A stretch of DNA of 64,000 nucleotides, taken from assembly GCF_000241345.1 (NCBI RefSeq), contig NZ_BAED01000075.1:1-64000 (forward strand), in the 5' to 3' direction. Of the stretch, positions 32,860 to 42,339 are shown piece after piece. Under the pieces are notes generated by a model, which was given only the letters and a program-made list of their open reading frames with translations, did no database searches and was not told the origin of the DNA. Source of the stretch: Gordonia amarae NBRC 15530 (GTDB taxonomy: Bacteria; Actinomycetota; Actinomycetes; Mycobacteriales; Mycobacteriaceae). A program made the position numbers and the translations under genes. Position 1 is the first letter of the stretch, and each line of letters begins with the position of its first letter.

Positions 32860-33834
32860 TCAGTGAGGTCCCGGGGACAGGTCGGCGCGCGAGCGGTGCG
32901 TGCGCAGCGGCGGGATCGGCCTGCCCGGCCAGCGTCCGGACGCGGCCAGCCTGCCGACCTCGTCGTGGATGATCTGACCGATCTGGATCGCCAGCCCGCG
33001 CGGGATCTCGATCTCGCGGGTCGAGGCCATCATCAGTGTCTGCGACACCGCCGGGTCGGCAAGCGGCGCCCACCGGATCCGGCCCGACTCGATCTCGTCG
33101 GCACACGCCGAACGCGGCAGCAGCCCGAACGCCGCGCCGCTCTGGATCAGGTCCTTGGTGAGTTGCAGCGAGTCCGTCGCATAGCGGGGTTGCAGGAGCA
33201 GCCGGCACCGTAGGGCGGCGTTCTCCAGCGAGGTGCGCAACCCGTTCTGACTGCTCGGCAGCACGAGCGGGAGGCCCTCCACATCGCCGAACAGGAATGG
33301 TACCTCCGGGGTGAGATCGCTTGTCGCGCCGCCGAGGACGACGACATCCTCGGTGATGAGTTCGCCGCCGAACAACCGGTTGTCGGCGACCTGATCGGTG
33401 ATCACGATGTCGAGCGCGCCCCGGGTGAGGGCCGAGATCAGCGAGTCGGTGTCGGACGCGGTCACGGTGACGGTGAGCTTGGGGAACGCCGACGCCAGCA
33501 CGGACAGCAACGGATGCGCCAGCACACCGAGGGTCGACTCCAGCAGACCCAGCCGCAGGCCGCGTTCGACGCGCGCCAGTGACGAACCGGCGTAGCGCAC
33601 CGCCAGTTCGAGCTGCCGCAGCGGCACCGCGGTACCCGCCCGCAGCCGTTCGCCCTCGTCGGTGAGTTCCATCCCGCGGGCGGTGCGGTGAAAGAGCTTG
33701 ACGCCCAACTGCTCTTCCAGGCGATGCAACTGCCGGCTCAGTGCCGGCTGGGCGATGCCCAGTGTCGCGGCGGCCTTGGTCATCGAACCCTCCTCGGCGA
33801 TCGCGAGGAAGTAGCTGAGGCGGTGTGTGTCCAT
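32860..33834 (-). CDS. LysR-family regulator downstream of cysNC
   Basis: The 324-residue product has the usual N-terminal winged helix-turn-helix (MDTHRLSYFLAIAEEGSMTK, then AATLGIAQPALSRQLHRLE). A two-lobed effector domain and a Pro/Arg-rich tail follow. It starts 66 bp after cysNC on the same strand, so it may be co-transcribed with the sulfate-activation operon and could regulate it in the way CysB or Cbl do. That role is an inference from position. Confidence 0.9.
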   Translation of the reverse strand: MDTHRLSYFLAIAEEGSMTKAAATLGIAQPALSRQLHRLEEQLGVKLFHRTARGMELTDEGERLRAGTAVPLRQLELAVRYAGSSLARVERGLRLGLLESTLGVLAHPLLSVLASAFPKLTVTVTASDTDSLISALTRGALDIVITDQVADNRLFGGELITEDVVVLGGATSDLTPEVPFLFGDVEGLPLVLPSSQNGLRTSLENAALRCRLLLQPRYATDSLQLTKDLIQSGAAFGLLPRSACADEIESGRIRWAPLADPAVSQTLMMASTREIEIPRGLAIQIGQIIHDEVGRLAASGRWPGRPIPPLRTHRSRADLSPGPH

Positions 33835-33900
33835 GGCGCAACCCAGTGTGTCACATCGTGGTTCGTTGCTCGGTTCGCTTCACTGAAGATCTCCGCTCCC

Positions 33901-35805
33901 TCAGATCTCCAGAGTGCGGCGGATCAGTTCGGCGATGGCGTGGGGTTCGTCGCCGTGATGGGTGACCACCAGGTCGGCCTCGGCGGGGCGTTCGTAAGGC
34001 GAATTGATGCCGGTGAACGCGGCGATCTCCCCGCGCCGTGCCTTGGCGTACAGGCCCTTGGGATCGCGGCTCTCGCACACATCCAGGGGGGTGTCGACGA
34101 AGATCTCGTAGAACGGCAGCCCGCGTTCGGCGTGGATCTCCTTCGCCCGCCGGCGTTCGGCGGCGAACGGGCTGATCAGCGACACCACGGCCACCACACC
34201 GGAATCGGCGAACAGGGCGGCGACCTCCGCGGTGCGGCGCATGTTCTCGCGGCGGTCGTCGTCGCCGAACCCGAGGTCGGAGTTGAGTCCGTGGCGCAGG
34301 TTGTCGCCGTCCATGAGGTAAGCCGGCCGGCCCTCGGCGACCAGGGACCGTTCGAGTTCGACTGCGATGGATGACTTTCCGGAGGCCGACAGGCCCGTCA
34401 GCCAGATCGTCGCACCCCGGGTGGCCCGCTGGTCACGGGTCACCGTCGAGGAGTGCCAGCGGACGGCGGGTTCCTTGCCGGCCGGGCCCTTGATCATCCC
34501 GGCGCCCACCGTCTTGTTGGTGGCCTCATCGACGAGAATGAAGCTGCCGGTGTCGCGGTGGCGCTGGTAGTCGTCGAACATCATCGGCTGCTGCGTGCGT
34601 AGGGTGAGACGCCCGATGTCATTGAGCCGTAGGGAGTTCACCGTCTGGTCACGGTGCAGGGTGTTGACGTCGAGGCGGTAGGTGAGGGACTCGATCACCG
34701 CCTTCGATTCGCGGGTGGAGCTCTGCAGGATGTAGCGGTTCCCGGGGGTGAGCACGGTGTCCTCGGAGAACCAGCACACCATGGCGTCGATCTCGCGGCC
34801 CACGTGCGGACGGTTCAACGGGCGGGCGAGCATGTCGCCGCGGGTGATGTCGATGTTGTCGCGCAACGACAGTGACACCGCCATCGCCGCGAACGCCTCG
34901 TCCACCGGGGTGCCGCCCGGCCCCCAGATCTCGTCGACGGTGGTGGTGAAACCGCTGGGCAGTACCACGATCTCGTCGCCGCGCCGGAACGTTCCGCTCG
35001 CGATGGTGCCGGCGTAGCTGCGGTGATCGGAGCCGTCGGACACCTGCGGACGGATCACGTACTGCACGGGCAGCCGGGCGTCGATGAGATTGCGGTCCGA
35101 GGAGACGTGCAGGTCCTTGAGATGCCCGAGCAGCGAATTTCCGGAGTACCACGGCATATTCGAGGATCTGTCCACCACATTGTCGCCGAGCAGCGCCGAC
35201 ATGGGGATGAAGGTCAGGTCGCCGACGTTCAGCTTGCGGGCGAAATCGACGAACTCGTCCTGGATTTCGTTGAAACATTGCTGCGACCAGTCGACAAGAT
35301 CCATCTTGTTGACGCACAGCACCAGATGGGAGATGCCCAGCAGCGTCGACAGGAAGGCGTGCCTGCGTGTCTGTTCCAGCACCCCCTTGCGGGCGTCGAT
35401 GAGGATGATCGCGACGTCGGCGGTGGACGCGCCGGTGACCATGTTGCGGGTGTACTGCACGTGGCCGGGGGTGTCGGCGATGATGAACTTGCGTTCGGGA
35501 ATCGCGAAGTAGCGGTAGGCGACGTCGATGGTGATGCCCTGTTCGCGTTCGGCGCGCAGGCCGTCGGTGAGCAGGGCGAGGTTGGCGTACTCGTCGCCGC
35601 GCTCGCTGCTGGCGCGTTCGATGGATTCGAGTTGGTCGGTGAAGATGCTCTTGGAGTCGTAGAGCAGCCGGCCGATGAGTGTGGACTTGCCGTCGTCGAC
35701 GCTGCCGGCGGTCGCCAGACGCAGCAGTTGTTTGGGTGCGCGGGTCGGTTCGGCCCCGGAATCGGTGATGCCGGGCTGTGCGGCGGGGGAAGCGGTGACG
35801 GTCAT
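33901..35805 (-). CDS. cysNC: bifunctional sulfate adenylyltransferase subunit 1 / APS kinase
   Basis: The 634-residue protein fuses an EF-Tu-like GTPase, CysN (residues 25-440), with an APS kinase, CysC (about 455-634). CysN shows the P-loop GSVDDGKST, DTPGHVQY and NKMD. CysC shows the P-loop GLSASGKS, the DGDNLRHGLN loop and the FVDTPLDVCE helix. With CysD it makes APS from ATP and sulfate, driven by GTP, then phosphorylates it to PAPS. The start overlaps the cysD stop by one base (TGATG). A sulfotransferase in the same operon would consume the PAPS. Confidence 0.96.
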   Translation of the reverse strand: MTVTASPAAQPGITDSGAEPTRAPKQLLRLATAGSVDDGKSTLIGRLLYDSKSIFTDQLESIERASSERGDEYANLALLTDGLRAEREQGITIDVAYRYFAIPERKFIIADTPGHVQYTRNMVTGASTADVAIILIDARKGVLEQTRRHAFLSTLLGISHLVLCVNKMDLVDWSQQCFNEIQDEFVDFARKLNVGDLTFIPMSALLGDNVVDRSSNMPWYSGNSLLGHLKDLHVSSDRNLIDARLPVQYVIRPQVSDGSDHRSYAGTIASGTFRRGDEIVVLPSGFTTTVDEIWGPGGTPVDEAFAAMAVSLSLRDNIDITRGDMLARPLNRPHVGREIDAMVCWFSEDTVLTPGNRYILQSSTRESKAVIESLTYRLDVNTLHRDQTVNSLRLNDIGRLTLRTQQPMMFDDYQRHRDTGSFILVDEATNKTVGAGMIKGPAGKEPAVRWHSSTVTRDQRATRGATIWLTGLSASGKSSIAVELERSLVAEGRPAYLMDGDNLRHGLNSDLGFGDDDRRENMRRTAEVAALFADSGVVAVVSLISPFAAERRRAKEIHAERGLPFYEIFVDTPLDVCESRDPKGLYAKARRGEIAAFTGINSPYERPAEADLVVTHHGDEPHAIAELIRRTLEI

Positions 35806-36719
35806 CAGAAGTAGCCTTCCTTCTTGCGGTCTTCCATGCCGGATTCGGAGATCCGGTCGTCGGCGCGGGTTGCCCCGCGCTCGGTGAGCCGGGTGGCCGA
35901 CACCTCGTCGATCACCTGCTCCACGGTGACGGCGTCGCTGAGCACACAGCCGGTGCAGGTGGCGTCACCGACGGTGCGGAAACGCACCGTCTCGGTGAGC
36001 ACCTCCTCACCGTCGGCGAGTTCGACGAAACGCGTTTTGGCGAGCAGCATTCCGTCACGCGGCACCACCTCGCGGCGGTGCGAGTAGTAGATCGAGGGCA
36101 GTTCGATCTCCTCGGCGGCGATGTACTGCCAGATGTCGAGTTCGGTCCAGTTGCTCAGCGGGAACACCCGGATGTGTTCACCCCGGTGGTGGCGGCCGTT
36201 GTAGAGGTTCCACAGCTCGGGGCGCTGTGCCCGCGGATTCCACGCGCCGAACTCGTCGCGGAAACTGAACACCCGCTCCTTGGCGCGGGCCTTCTCCTCG
36301 TCGCGGCGGGCACCGCCGAACACCGCGTCGAACTTGTTCTCCCGGATGCCGCGCAGCAGCGAGGTGGTCTGCAGCCGGTTGCGGCTCGCGCCGGGACCGG
36401 TCTGCTCGACGACCCGGCCGGCGTCGATGTCGTCCTGAACACTCGAAACAACCAGTCGCACACCGGTGTCGGCGACAACCTGGTCGCGGTAGGCGATGAC
36501 CTCGTCGAAGTTGTGCCCGGTGTCGACGTGCATCAGCGGGAACGGAACAGGGGCGGGCCAGAACGCTTTGCGGGCGATGTGGAACATCACCACCGAGTCC
36601 TTGCCGCCGGAGAACAACATCGCCGGTCGCTGCGCGGTGGCGGCGACCTCGCGGAAGATGTGTACGGATTCGGCTTCGAGCGCGTCCAGGTGGGACAGTG
36701 CATAGCGGGTGGTGGTCAT
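35805..36719 (-). CDS. cysD: sulfate adenylyltransferase subunit 2
   Basis: The 304-residue product is the catalytic, PAPS-reductase-like subunit. It has the PP-loop FSGGKDSVV and the C-terminal RRRD-type region, here FGGARRDEEKAR. It binds ATP and sulfate to form APS in complex with CysN. The ATG at 36719 is chosen because the longer in-frame start would overlap the end of the LLM gene. It lies 17 bp after that gene and overlaps cysNC by one base. Confidence 0.95.
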   Translation of the reverse strand: MTTTRYALSHLDALEAESVHIFREVAATAQRPAMLFSGGKDSVVMFHIARKAFWPAPVPFPLMHVDTGHNFDEVIAYRDQVVADTGVRLVVSSVQDDIDAGRVVEQTGPGASRNRLQTTSLLRGIRENKFDAVFGGARRDEEKARAKERVFSFRDEFGAWNPRAQRPELWNLYNGRHHRGEHIRVFPLSNWTELDIWQYIAAEEIELPSIYYSHRREVVPRDGMLLAKTRFVELADGEEVLTETVRFRTVGDATCTGCVLSDAVTVEQVIDEVSATRLTERGATRADDRISESGMEDRKKEGYF

Positions 36720-36736
36720 GTGTGTCCTCCGGACTC

Positions 36737-37660
36737 TCAGAGCTTCGCGATGATCTCGGAACCGATGAACGCCGCGTCGTCGCACCACTGCGCGAGGGTG
36801 CTGCCGGTGACGCCGACACTCACGGCGGTGGCGCCCGCGTCGCGGTAGCGCCCGATCCGGTCGACGACCTCAGCGGGCGAACAATTCTCACCCGGCTTGC
36901 TGATGCCGCCGACGTGGATTGCCAACGGTGTTGTGCGACCGGCCTTGTCGCATTGTTCGGCGAGATAGCCGAGGGCCGCCCGCAGATCGTCGGGGCCGGT
37001 CATCCCGGCGGTGCGGGTGGTGGCCAGGTCGGTGCCCGACACCGAGGTGACGAACGGATTCCAGCCGTCGCCGAGTTCCACCGCCCGGCGGATGGCGCGC
37101 CTGGAGTTGCCGCCCACCAGCAGCGGGGGATGCGGGCGTTGCACGGGGCCGGGCAGGATCCGGTTGCCGAACGCGGTGAAACCGTCGCCGTCGAAGGTGA
37201 ACTCGGCCCCGGACAGGGCTGCCCGCAGCGCCGCGAGATACTCGTCGGTCAGGTCGTTTCTTCTGGCGAAATCGACACCGAGGGCGCGGAATTCGCCCTT
37301 GAGGTAGCCCGCCCCGACGCTGAGTGTGACCCGGCCGCCGCTGAAATGATCCAGGGTGGCGACGGAGCGTGCGACGAGGAACGGACTGCGGTAGGGCAAC
37401 ACCAGGATTCCGGTCTGTAGTCGCAGCCGGGTGGTGGCGGCGGCCAGCAGCGACAACATCACGAACGGATCCTGCGCATGGTGCCCGCCCGCGTCGAGCC
37501 AGCGGCCGGTGGGGACCGGGTGGTCGGTGACCAGACCGGCGTGGAAGCCGGCCGCGTCGAGCACCTTTCCGACCTCGGTCACCGCGGCAGGGGTCATGAA
37601 CTCGCCGGCCGTGCGCAGCTCATCGAAAGGCAGCGAGACGTTGATCTTGATGTCGGCCAT
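36737..37660 (-). CDS. LLM-class (luciferase-like, F420-type) oxidoreductase
   Basis: The 307-residue product is a TIM-barrel flavin- or F420-dependent oxidoreductase of the luciferase-like class. Signs are the TGILVLPYRSPFLVARSVATL strand-helix, split here as TGILVLPYRSP and ATLDHFSGGRVTLSVGAGYL, and the C-terminal GGNSRRAIRRAVELGDGW motif that binds the cofactor phosphate. The motif set fits the F420 subgroup common in these bacteria. It is the third gene of the sulfotransferase-cysNC operon, so it may act on the same metabolite. Confidence 0.85.
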   Translation of the reverse strand: MADIKINVSLPFDELRTAGEFMTPAAVTEVGKVLDAAGFHAGLVTDHPVPTGRWLDAGGHHAQDPFVMLSLLAAATTRLRLQTGILVLPYRSPFLVARSVATLDHFSGGRVTLSVGAGYLKGEFRALGVDFARRNDLTDEYLAALRAALSGAEFTFDGDGFTAFGNRILPGPVQRPHPPLLVGGNSRRAIRRAVELGDGWNPFVTSVSGTDLATTRTAGMTGPDDLRAALGYLAEQCDKAGRTTPLAIHVGGISKPGENCSPAEVVDRIGRYRDAGATAVSVGVTGSTLAQWCDDAAFIGSEIIAKL

Positions 37661-37683
37661 GGTTGTTCGCGCTCCCGATGTCG

Positions 37684-38766
37684 TCAGGCGTTCTCAATTT
37701 TGCTGGGCGGGTTGGAACGTTCCATCATGCCGACCGCCTCCTCGCCGTCCCATCGGTACCGCACCCCCGCCTGATGCACCACCGGGAACTCGGGCATCTC
37801 CGCTTTCAGCGCGGCCGTCGAGAAGGTCTTGTCCTTGTGGTGCACGTCGTGGGCGCCGAACAGCACCTCGCCGTCGATGCGGATCGTCCCGTCAGCCGTG
37901 CGCAGTTCCAGCGACGCGTCGTCGCCGGCGGGGACCAGCCGGGTCAGCCACGGGGCCCGCACGATCTCGGCGGGGATGAGGTCGCCGTCGCCGGTGAACA
38001 CATAACCTTCGGCGTAGCTTTCCTGGCCGTCGTCGCGTGGGGGATAGGCGATGTAGCCGAACGCCTTTCCGCTCGGGAATACCGCCGACTGCCAGCAGTG
38101 CCCCCAGAATCCGGCGAGCTTGCGCACACCCTGGCGGCGGATACGCAGACCCCGGCCGGTGAACTCGTGGGCGGGTTCGCCGTCGACGGCGATCCGGCCG
38201 GTGGCCAGGAACAGTTGCTCGTACCGGGGGCCACCCATCAGTGCGTTGATGCCGTCGTCCTCGATCCCGTTGTTCTTGCTTTCGGGCACGGCGTTCTTGC
38301 CCATCGTCCCCTGAATCCACGGCGGCACAGCCATTTTCGCATCCACGTGGAAGCTGACGTCGACCAGCGGGCCGTCGGTGTCGCCGTCGATGAGGCCCTG
38401 CGCGGTGACCGCCGTCGCCTTGCCGTCGTAGGTCATTGTCCAGGTGTCGAATTCGTCGACACAGCGGAATGCCAGCCCGCCGGAACCGAGGACGGTGGGT
38501 TTACCCTCCGGGCCGATCGGCGGCACCGCCGGTTCGGTGGACCGCAGCCGGTAGATCCGGCCGTCCGGGTAGGTGACGTTGACCTGGATGTCGTGGTCCT
38601 CCCAGTTCGATGACACCGCCTCCACCCCGATGCGGGGCAGGCCCACCGCGCCGCTGTCGTCGACAACCCAGAAACTCACCGAATCACGCATCTCCGGATT
38701 CTCGGGACGCTCGGCGAACACATGCTCGCGGGTGGGGTGCAGTCCACCGGTCAGATCAATCGACAT
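37684..38766 (-). CDS. CrtC/AttH-like beta-barrel protein, unknown function
   Basis: The 360-residue product is rich in predicted beta strands with a conserved-looking GRGLRIRRQGVRKLAGFWGH stretch. This recalls the lipocalin-like AttH/CrtC and DUF7064/7065 superfamily. There is no signal peptide or membrane helix. GGGAGAGAAGAT precedes the ATG at 38766. It is the second gene of the sulfation operon. A more distant protein at 55381 may share the fold. Enzymatic or lipid-binding roles are both possible, and I cannot choose. Confidence 0.6.
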   Translation of the reverse strand: MSIDLTGGLHPTREHVFAERPENPEMRDSVSFWVVDDSGAVGLPRIGVEAVSSNWEDHDIQVNVTYPDGRIYRLRSTEPAVPPIGPEGKPTVLGSGGLAFRCVDEFDTWTMTYDGKATAVTAQGLIDGDTDGPLVDVSFHVDAKMAVPPWIQGTMGKNAVPESKNNGIEDDGINALMGGPRYEQLFLATGRIAVDGEPAHEFTGRGLRIRRQGVRKLAGFWGHCWQSAVFPSGKAFGYIAYPPRDDGQESYAEGYVFTGDGDLIPAEIVRAPWLTRLVPAGDDASLELRTADGTIRIDGEVLFGAHDVHHKDKTFSTAALKAEMPEFPVVHQAGVRYRWDGEEAVGMMERSNPPSKIENA

Positions 38767-38788
38767 ATCTTCTCTCCCTGTGGTTCTC

Positions 38789-39937
38789 TCAGTTACCGAG
38801 CCGGGCGGGGTGGGCGGTCCAGCGTTGGGCGTGGCCGACGTAGTCGGCGAACAACGGACGGATCTCATCGAGGTCCATGCCGAACTCGGTGGGGTCGGCA
38901 TGGGTGCTGGGTTCGCGCTGATCGGCGGCATGCGTCCACCAACTGGTCATCCGCGCCTCGAACTCCTCACTCACCGGGGTGCCCAGCCACCCGTACAGGC
39001 CCTTCACCTCGCCGATCGGGTCGGTCTGCATGGCACGGAAGTCGATGTCGTAGAACCGGTCGTCGGCGCCGGCTTCGCGAAAACGCACCGCGCGGTCGAT
39101 GCCGAGGGACCAGTGTTCGACGTTGAGCCTGCCGATGTACTCCTTGTCGATGCTGTCGGTGAACCTGCCGATGATGTCGGCGTACAGGTCGGCCACCGAC
39201 AGCAACACATCGGTCGGGTCGCGGTGTGTCATCACGAACCGCGCGTCGGGAAAGGCGTTGTCGAGGGCGTCGAGCACCAGGATGTGCGACGGGCATTTCA
39301 GGCGCCATTCCCGGGCCGGCTCACCCCACTGCATCAGTTTCATCACCCGGCGCTGATACTCGAAGGTGCTTGTCAGATCCGCTTCGGAGACAAACCATTC
39401 CGAGTAGCCGGGAATCTGGGCCAGGGACTGGAAGAAATGGGTTTTGAAGTCGAGCGCCATGATCTCGTGGCATTCCATCGGGCCGTGGATCGTCATCGGC
39501 ACATGGCGGCGGCTACCGACGACGTCGCCGTCGCCCTCCTCGGGAATGCGCGGGTCGTGGCCGGTGACCGTCGACGGCGGCGGGCACGGGCGGCCCGACT
39601 CCCACAGCCGGATGTAGCGGATATCCGGGTCCTGGGACAGCAGATTCGCCAACGCCGACGACCCGGTGCGGGGCAGGCCCACCCCGATCAGCGGGGTGAC
39701 GATCTCGGTGTCGTCGATCTCGGGATGGCGGCGATACCAGTCCTCGACCTGCAGGCGCTGACCGAGATATCCGACGATGCGCTGGTGCAGGAACGCCTCG
39801 CCCGCCGCGTTCAGGTGGGCCTCGTCGCGCAGGGAGGCGAGCAGTCTTTCCAGGCCTTCGCGGAACGTGTCCTCGCCGAAATCGGTGAGCCCGGTGCTCG
39901 CGCGAGCCTCGTCCATGACGTCGTCGGCGATAGTCAT
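38789..39937 (-). CDS. sulfotransferase-family protein
   Basis: The 382-residue product has the 5'-phosphosulfate loop GVGLPRTGSSALANLLSQ and the 3'-phosphate-binding region MTHRDPTDVLLS. These are the two hallmarks of PAPS-dependent sulfotransferases of the Sulfotransfer_3 type. It is the first gene of a five-gene operon that ends in cysD-cysNC, so supply and use of PAPS appear linked. The acceptor could be a lipid or small hydroxylated metabolite. No signal peptide is present, so sulfation would occur in the cytoplasm. Confidence 0.85.
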   Translation of the reverse strand: MTIADDVMDEARASTGLTDFGEDTFREGLERLLASLRDEAHLNAAGEAFLHQRIVGYLGQRLQVEDWYRRHPEIDDTEIVTPLIGVGLPRTGSSALANLLSQDPDIRYIRLWESGRPCPPPSTVTGHDPRIPEEGDGDVVGSRRHVPMTIHGPMECHEIMALDFKTHFFQSLAQIPGYSEWFVSEADLTSTFEYQRRVMKLMQWGEPAREWRLKCPSHILVLDALDNAFPDARFVMTHRDPTDVLLSVADLYADIIGRFTDSIDKEYIGRLNVEHWSLGIDRAVRFREAGADDRFYDIDFRAMQTDPIGEVKGLYGWLGTPVSEEFEARMTSWWTHAADQREPSTHADPTEFGMDLDEIRPLFADYVGHAQRWTAHPARLGN

Positions 39938-40154
39938 TGTGCCTCCGTGGGTGGTGGTGAAGGGCTGGGCCTCGGGTGTCTGAAATGTGTCTCACACCAC
40001 ATCCGCTGAGGTGTTGCTGACGAGAATAGGGTTCTCATCACGGGTGATTCCAATACCGATTACGGCGTCAAGCCATATCAAATTGTTATGGCTCTTGCGG
40101 TCAGGGTGCGCAAGACCGTGCACCGGCGGCGCGTCGGCGCATAGCGTGTGCGGT

Positions 40155-40979
40155 ATGTCTGTGCTGATCACCGTCGACGACCTCGCCGCCGCACTCGCCG
40201 GCCCCACCCCGCCCGTCGTGCTCGACGTGCGCTGGACGCTCGGCGGGCCGCCCGGGCACGGGGAATACCTGGGCGGACACCTACCGGGCGCGGTGTACGT
40301 CGACCTCGACACCGAACTCGCCGGGCACGGTGAGCCCACCGACGGGCGGCATCCGTTGCCGGATGTCGACGATCTGGAGCGGGCGGCGCGGCGGTGGGGG
40401 ATCGAACCCGGCTCCGCCGTCGTCGCCTACGACGGCGGTGGCAATCTGGCGGCCGCGCGGGCGTGGTGGCTGCTGCGGTGGGCGGGGCTGACCGACGTCC
40501 GGCTGCTCGACGGCGCGCTGCCCGCGTGGGTGGCGGCAGGGCTGCCGCTGACCGTCGGCGATGTGGTGCCCGCACCGGGCCGGGTCTCGCTGGCCGAGGG
40601 CGCGTTGCCGACGCTGACGCCGGCGGGGGCGGGAGCCTTCGACGGGGTGCTGCTCGATGCCCGTGCGCCCGAACGGTTCCGGGGTGAGACCGAACCCATC
40701 GACCCCAAAGCCGGTCACATCCCCGGCGCGGTCAGCGCCCCCACCGGCGACAACCTGACCCCCGACGGACATTTCCGGACACCGTCCGAGTTGCGCGACC
40801 GGTTCACCGCGCTGGGCGTCGGTGACGGGAAAGCCGTTGGCGCCTACTGTGGTTCGGGGGTGACCGCCGCACATCAGGTGGCGGCGCTGACCATCGCCGG
40901 ATTCGATGACGCCGCGCTGTTCCCGGGGTCGTGGTCGCAGTGGTCCAACCACGACCTTCCGGTGGCCACCGGTGACTGA
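40155..40979 (+). CDS. thiosulfate/3-mercaptopyruvate sulfurtransferase
   Basis: The 274-residue product has two rhodanese domains. The N-terminal one is inactive. The C-terminal one carries the active Cys in AYCGSGVTAAH (about residue 235), with the CGSGVT loop typical of mercaptopyruvate sulfurtransferases. The N-terminal ARAWWLLRWAGLTDVRLLDG segment is also characteristic. It transfers sulfur to cyanide or thiols in the cytoplasm. The ATG lacks a clear ribosome site. The next gene starts eight bases inside its 3' end. Confidence 0.93.
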   Translation: MSVLITVDDLAAALAGPTPPVVLDVRWTLGGPPGHGEYLGGHLPGAVYVDLDTELAGHGEPTDGRHPLPDVDDLERAARRWGIEPGSAVVAYDGGGNLAAARAWWLLRWAGLTDVRLLDGALPAWVAAGLPLTVGDVVPAPGRVSLAEGALPTLTPAGAGAFDGVLLDARAPERFRGETEPIDPKAGHIPGAVSAPTGDNLTPDGHFRTPSELRDRFTALGVGDGKAVGAYCGSGVTAAHQVAALTIAGFDDAALFPGSWSQWSNHDLPVATGD

Positions 40980-42339
40980 CGCCGGTGTCCTGCACTGCCG
41001 GACGGTGGTGCGGTACGGGATCGGGTCGGTCGGCACCGCCGCGTTCGGGACACTGCCCGGGCTCGTGCTCGTGTACTACCTCACCGACACCCTCGGCGTG
41101 CCCGCGCTCGCGGCGGGCATCGTGATCGCCGTCGCCAAGATCTGGGATGTGGTGATCGACCCGGCGATCGGCTTTGTCAGCGACCGGCATGCGGAGGCGC
41201 GCGGGTCGCGGCGGCCGCTGATGCTGCTCGGCGCGGCGGCCCTGCCCGCCGCGTTTCTCGTCACCTTCGCCGTACCCGGTGCGCTGCCTACCGCGGCGCA
41301 GGCGCTCTGGGTGGCCGTGGCGTTCCTGTTGTCGGCCACCGCATTCAGTCTCTTTCAGGTGCCCTACATCGCGCTCCCGGCCGAACTCACCGACGACTAC
41401 GACCAGCGCACCCGGCTGCTGACCGTGCGGGTGGTGGTGCTGGCGCTCGGGATCCTGGTGTTCGGGGCGGGCGGTCCGGCGCTGCGGGACGCCGGGAGTT
41501 CGGAGGCCGTCGGCTATCTGCTGATGGCCGCGGTGACCGGTGTGCTCATGGGCGTGAGCATGTGGGTGGCGTCGCGGTCCGCCGACGACGCCCGGCGGGT
41601 GGTGGTCGGGGATGCCCCGGTGTCACCGGCAGTCGCGTACAGGGCGGCGATCGCGGCACTGCGGCGCAGCCGGGCCCTGCGAATGCTGCTGGGGGCGTTC
41701 GTTCTTCAGGGTCTGGCGACCGGACTGATGCTGGCCGGTGCGCAGTACATCGCCACCTGGGTCCTCGACTCCGAGTCCGCGGTGTCGGTGCTGTTCGCCG
41801 CGCTCATCGCGCCCGCCCTGATCTGTACGCCGCTGTGGGGCGCGATTGCCCGGCGGTGGGGTAAGGAGGTCGGATTCGTCGCGGCCACAGCACTGTTCGC
41901 GCTCGCCGCGGTGTCGCTGGCCGGACTGTGGTGGTCGTCGGGACCGTGGGTGTACGGCTCCGTGGCCGTCGCGGGAGCCGCCTACGCCGGGATGCAGGCA
42001 CTGCCGATGGCGATGCTGCCCGACGTGATCGGCCACGACGAGGCCACGCACGGGGAGAGTGCGGCCGGAACCATCGGCGGGGTGTGGACCGCCGGCGAAA
42101 CCTCCGGCATGGCACTGGGATCGGTGCTGTTCACGCTCGCCCTCGCGATCGGCGGCTACATCTCCTCCGATGAGCCGGACGCGGTGATCCAGCCCGGGTC
42201 GGCGCTCGACGCGATGATCGTCGGATTCAGTGTGCTGCCGGCGGTGCTGGCACTCGTGAGCGTGCCGCTGATCCTGCGCTACCCGTTGCGGCGCACCACT
42301 ATCGAAACCATGAATGACAAGGTGGTGGCAGGTGACTGA
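40972..42339 (+). CDS. MFS/GPH-type transporter
   Basis: The 455-residue protein has about 12 membrane helices with the GPH/MFS_2 signature DVVIDPAIGFVSDRH and the later FQVPYIALPAELTDDYDQR. These are typical of sodium- or proton-coupled sugar or lysophospholipid symporters. It starts with a GTG that overlaps the sulfurtransferase stop by eight bases. The same GGTGACTGA arrangement recurs at its own end with the next gene. The substrate is unknown. Confidence 0.85.
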   Translation: MTDAGVLHCRTVVRYGIGSVGTAAFGTLPGLVLVYYLTDTLGVPALAAGIVIAVAKIWDVVIDPAIGFVSDRHAEARGSRRPLMLLGAAALPAAFLVTFAVPGALPTAAQALWVAVAFLLSATAFSLFQVPYIALPAELTDDYDQRTRLLTVRVVVLALGILVFGAGGPALRDAGSSEAVGYLLMAAVTGVLMGVSMWVASRSADDARRVVVGDAPVSPAVAYRAAIAALRRSRALRMLLGAFVLQGLATGLMLAGAQYIATWVLDSESAVSVLFAALIAPALICTPLWGAIARRWGKEVGFVAATALFALAAVSLAGLWWSSGPWVYGSVAVAGAAYAGMQALPMAMLPDVIGHDEATHGESAAGTIGGVWTAGETSGMALGSVLFTLALAIGGYISSDEPDAVIQPGSALDAMIVGFSVLPAVLALVSVPLILRYPLRRTTIETMNDKVVAGD

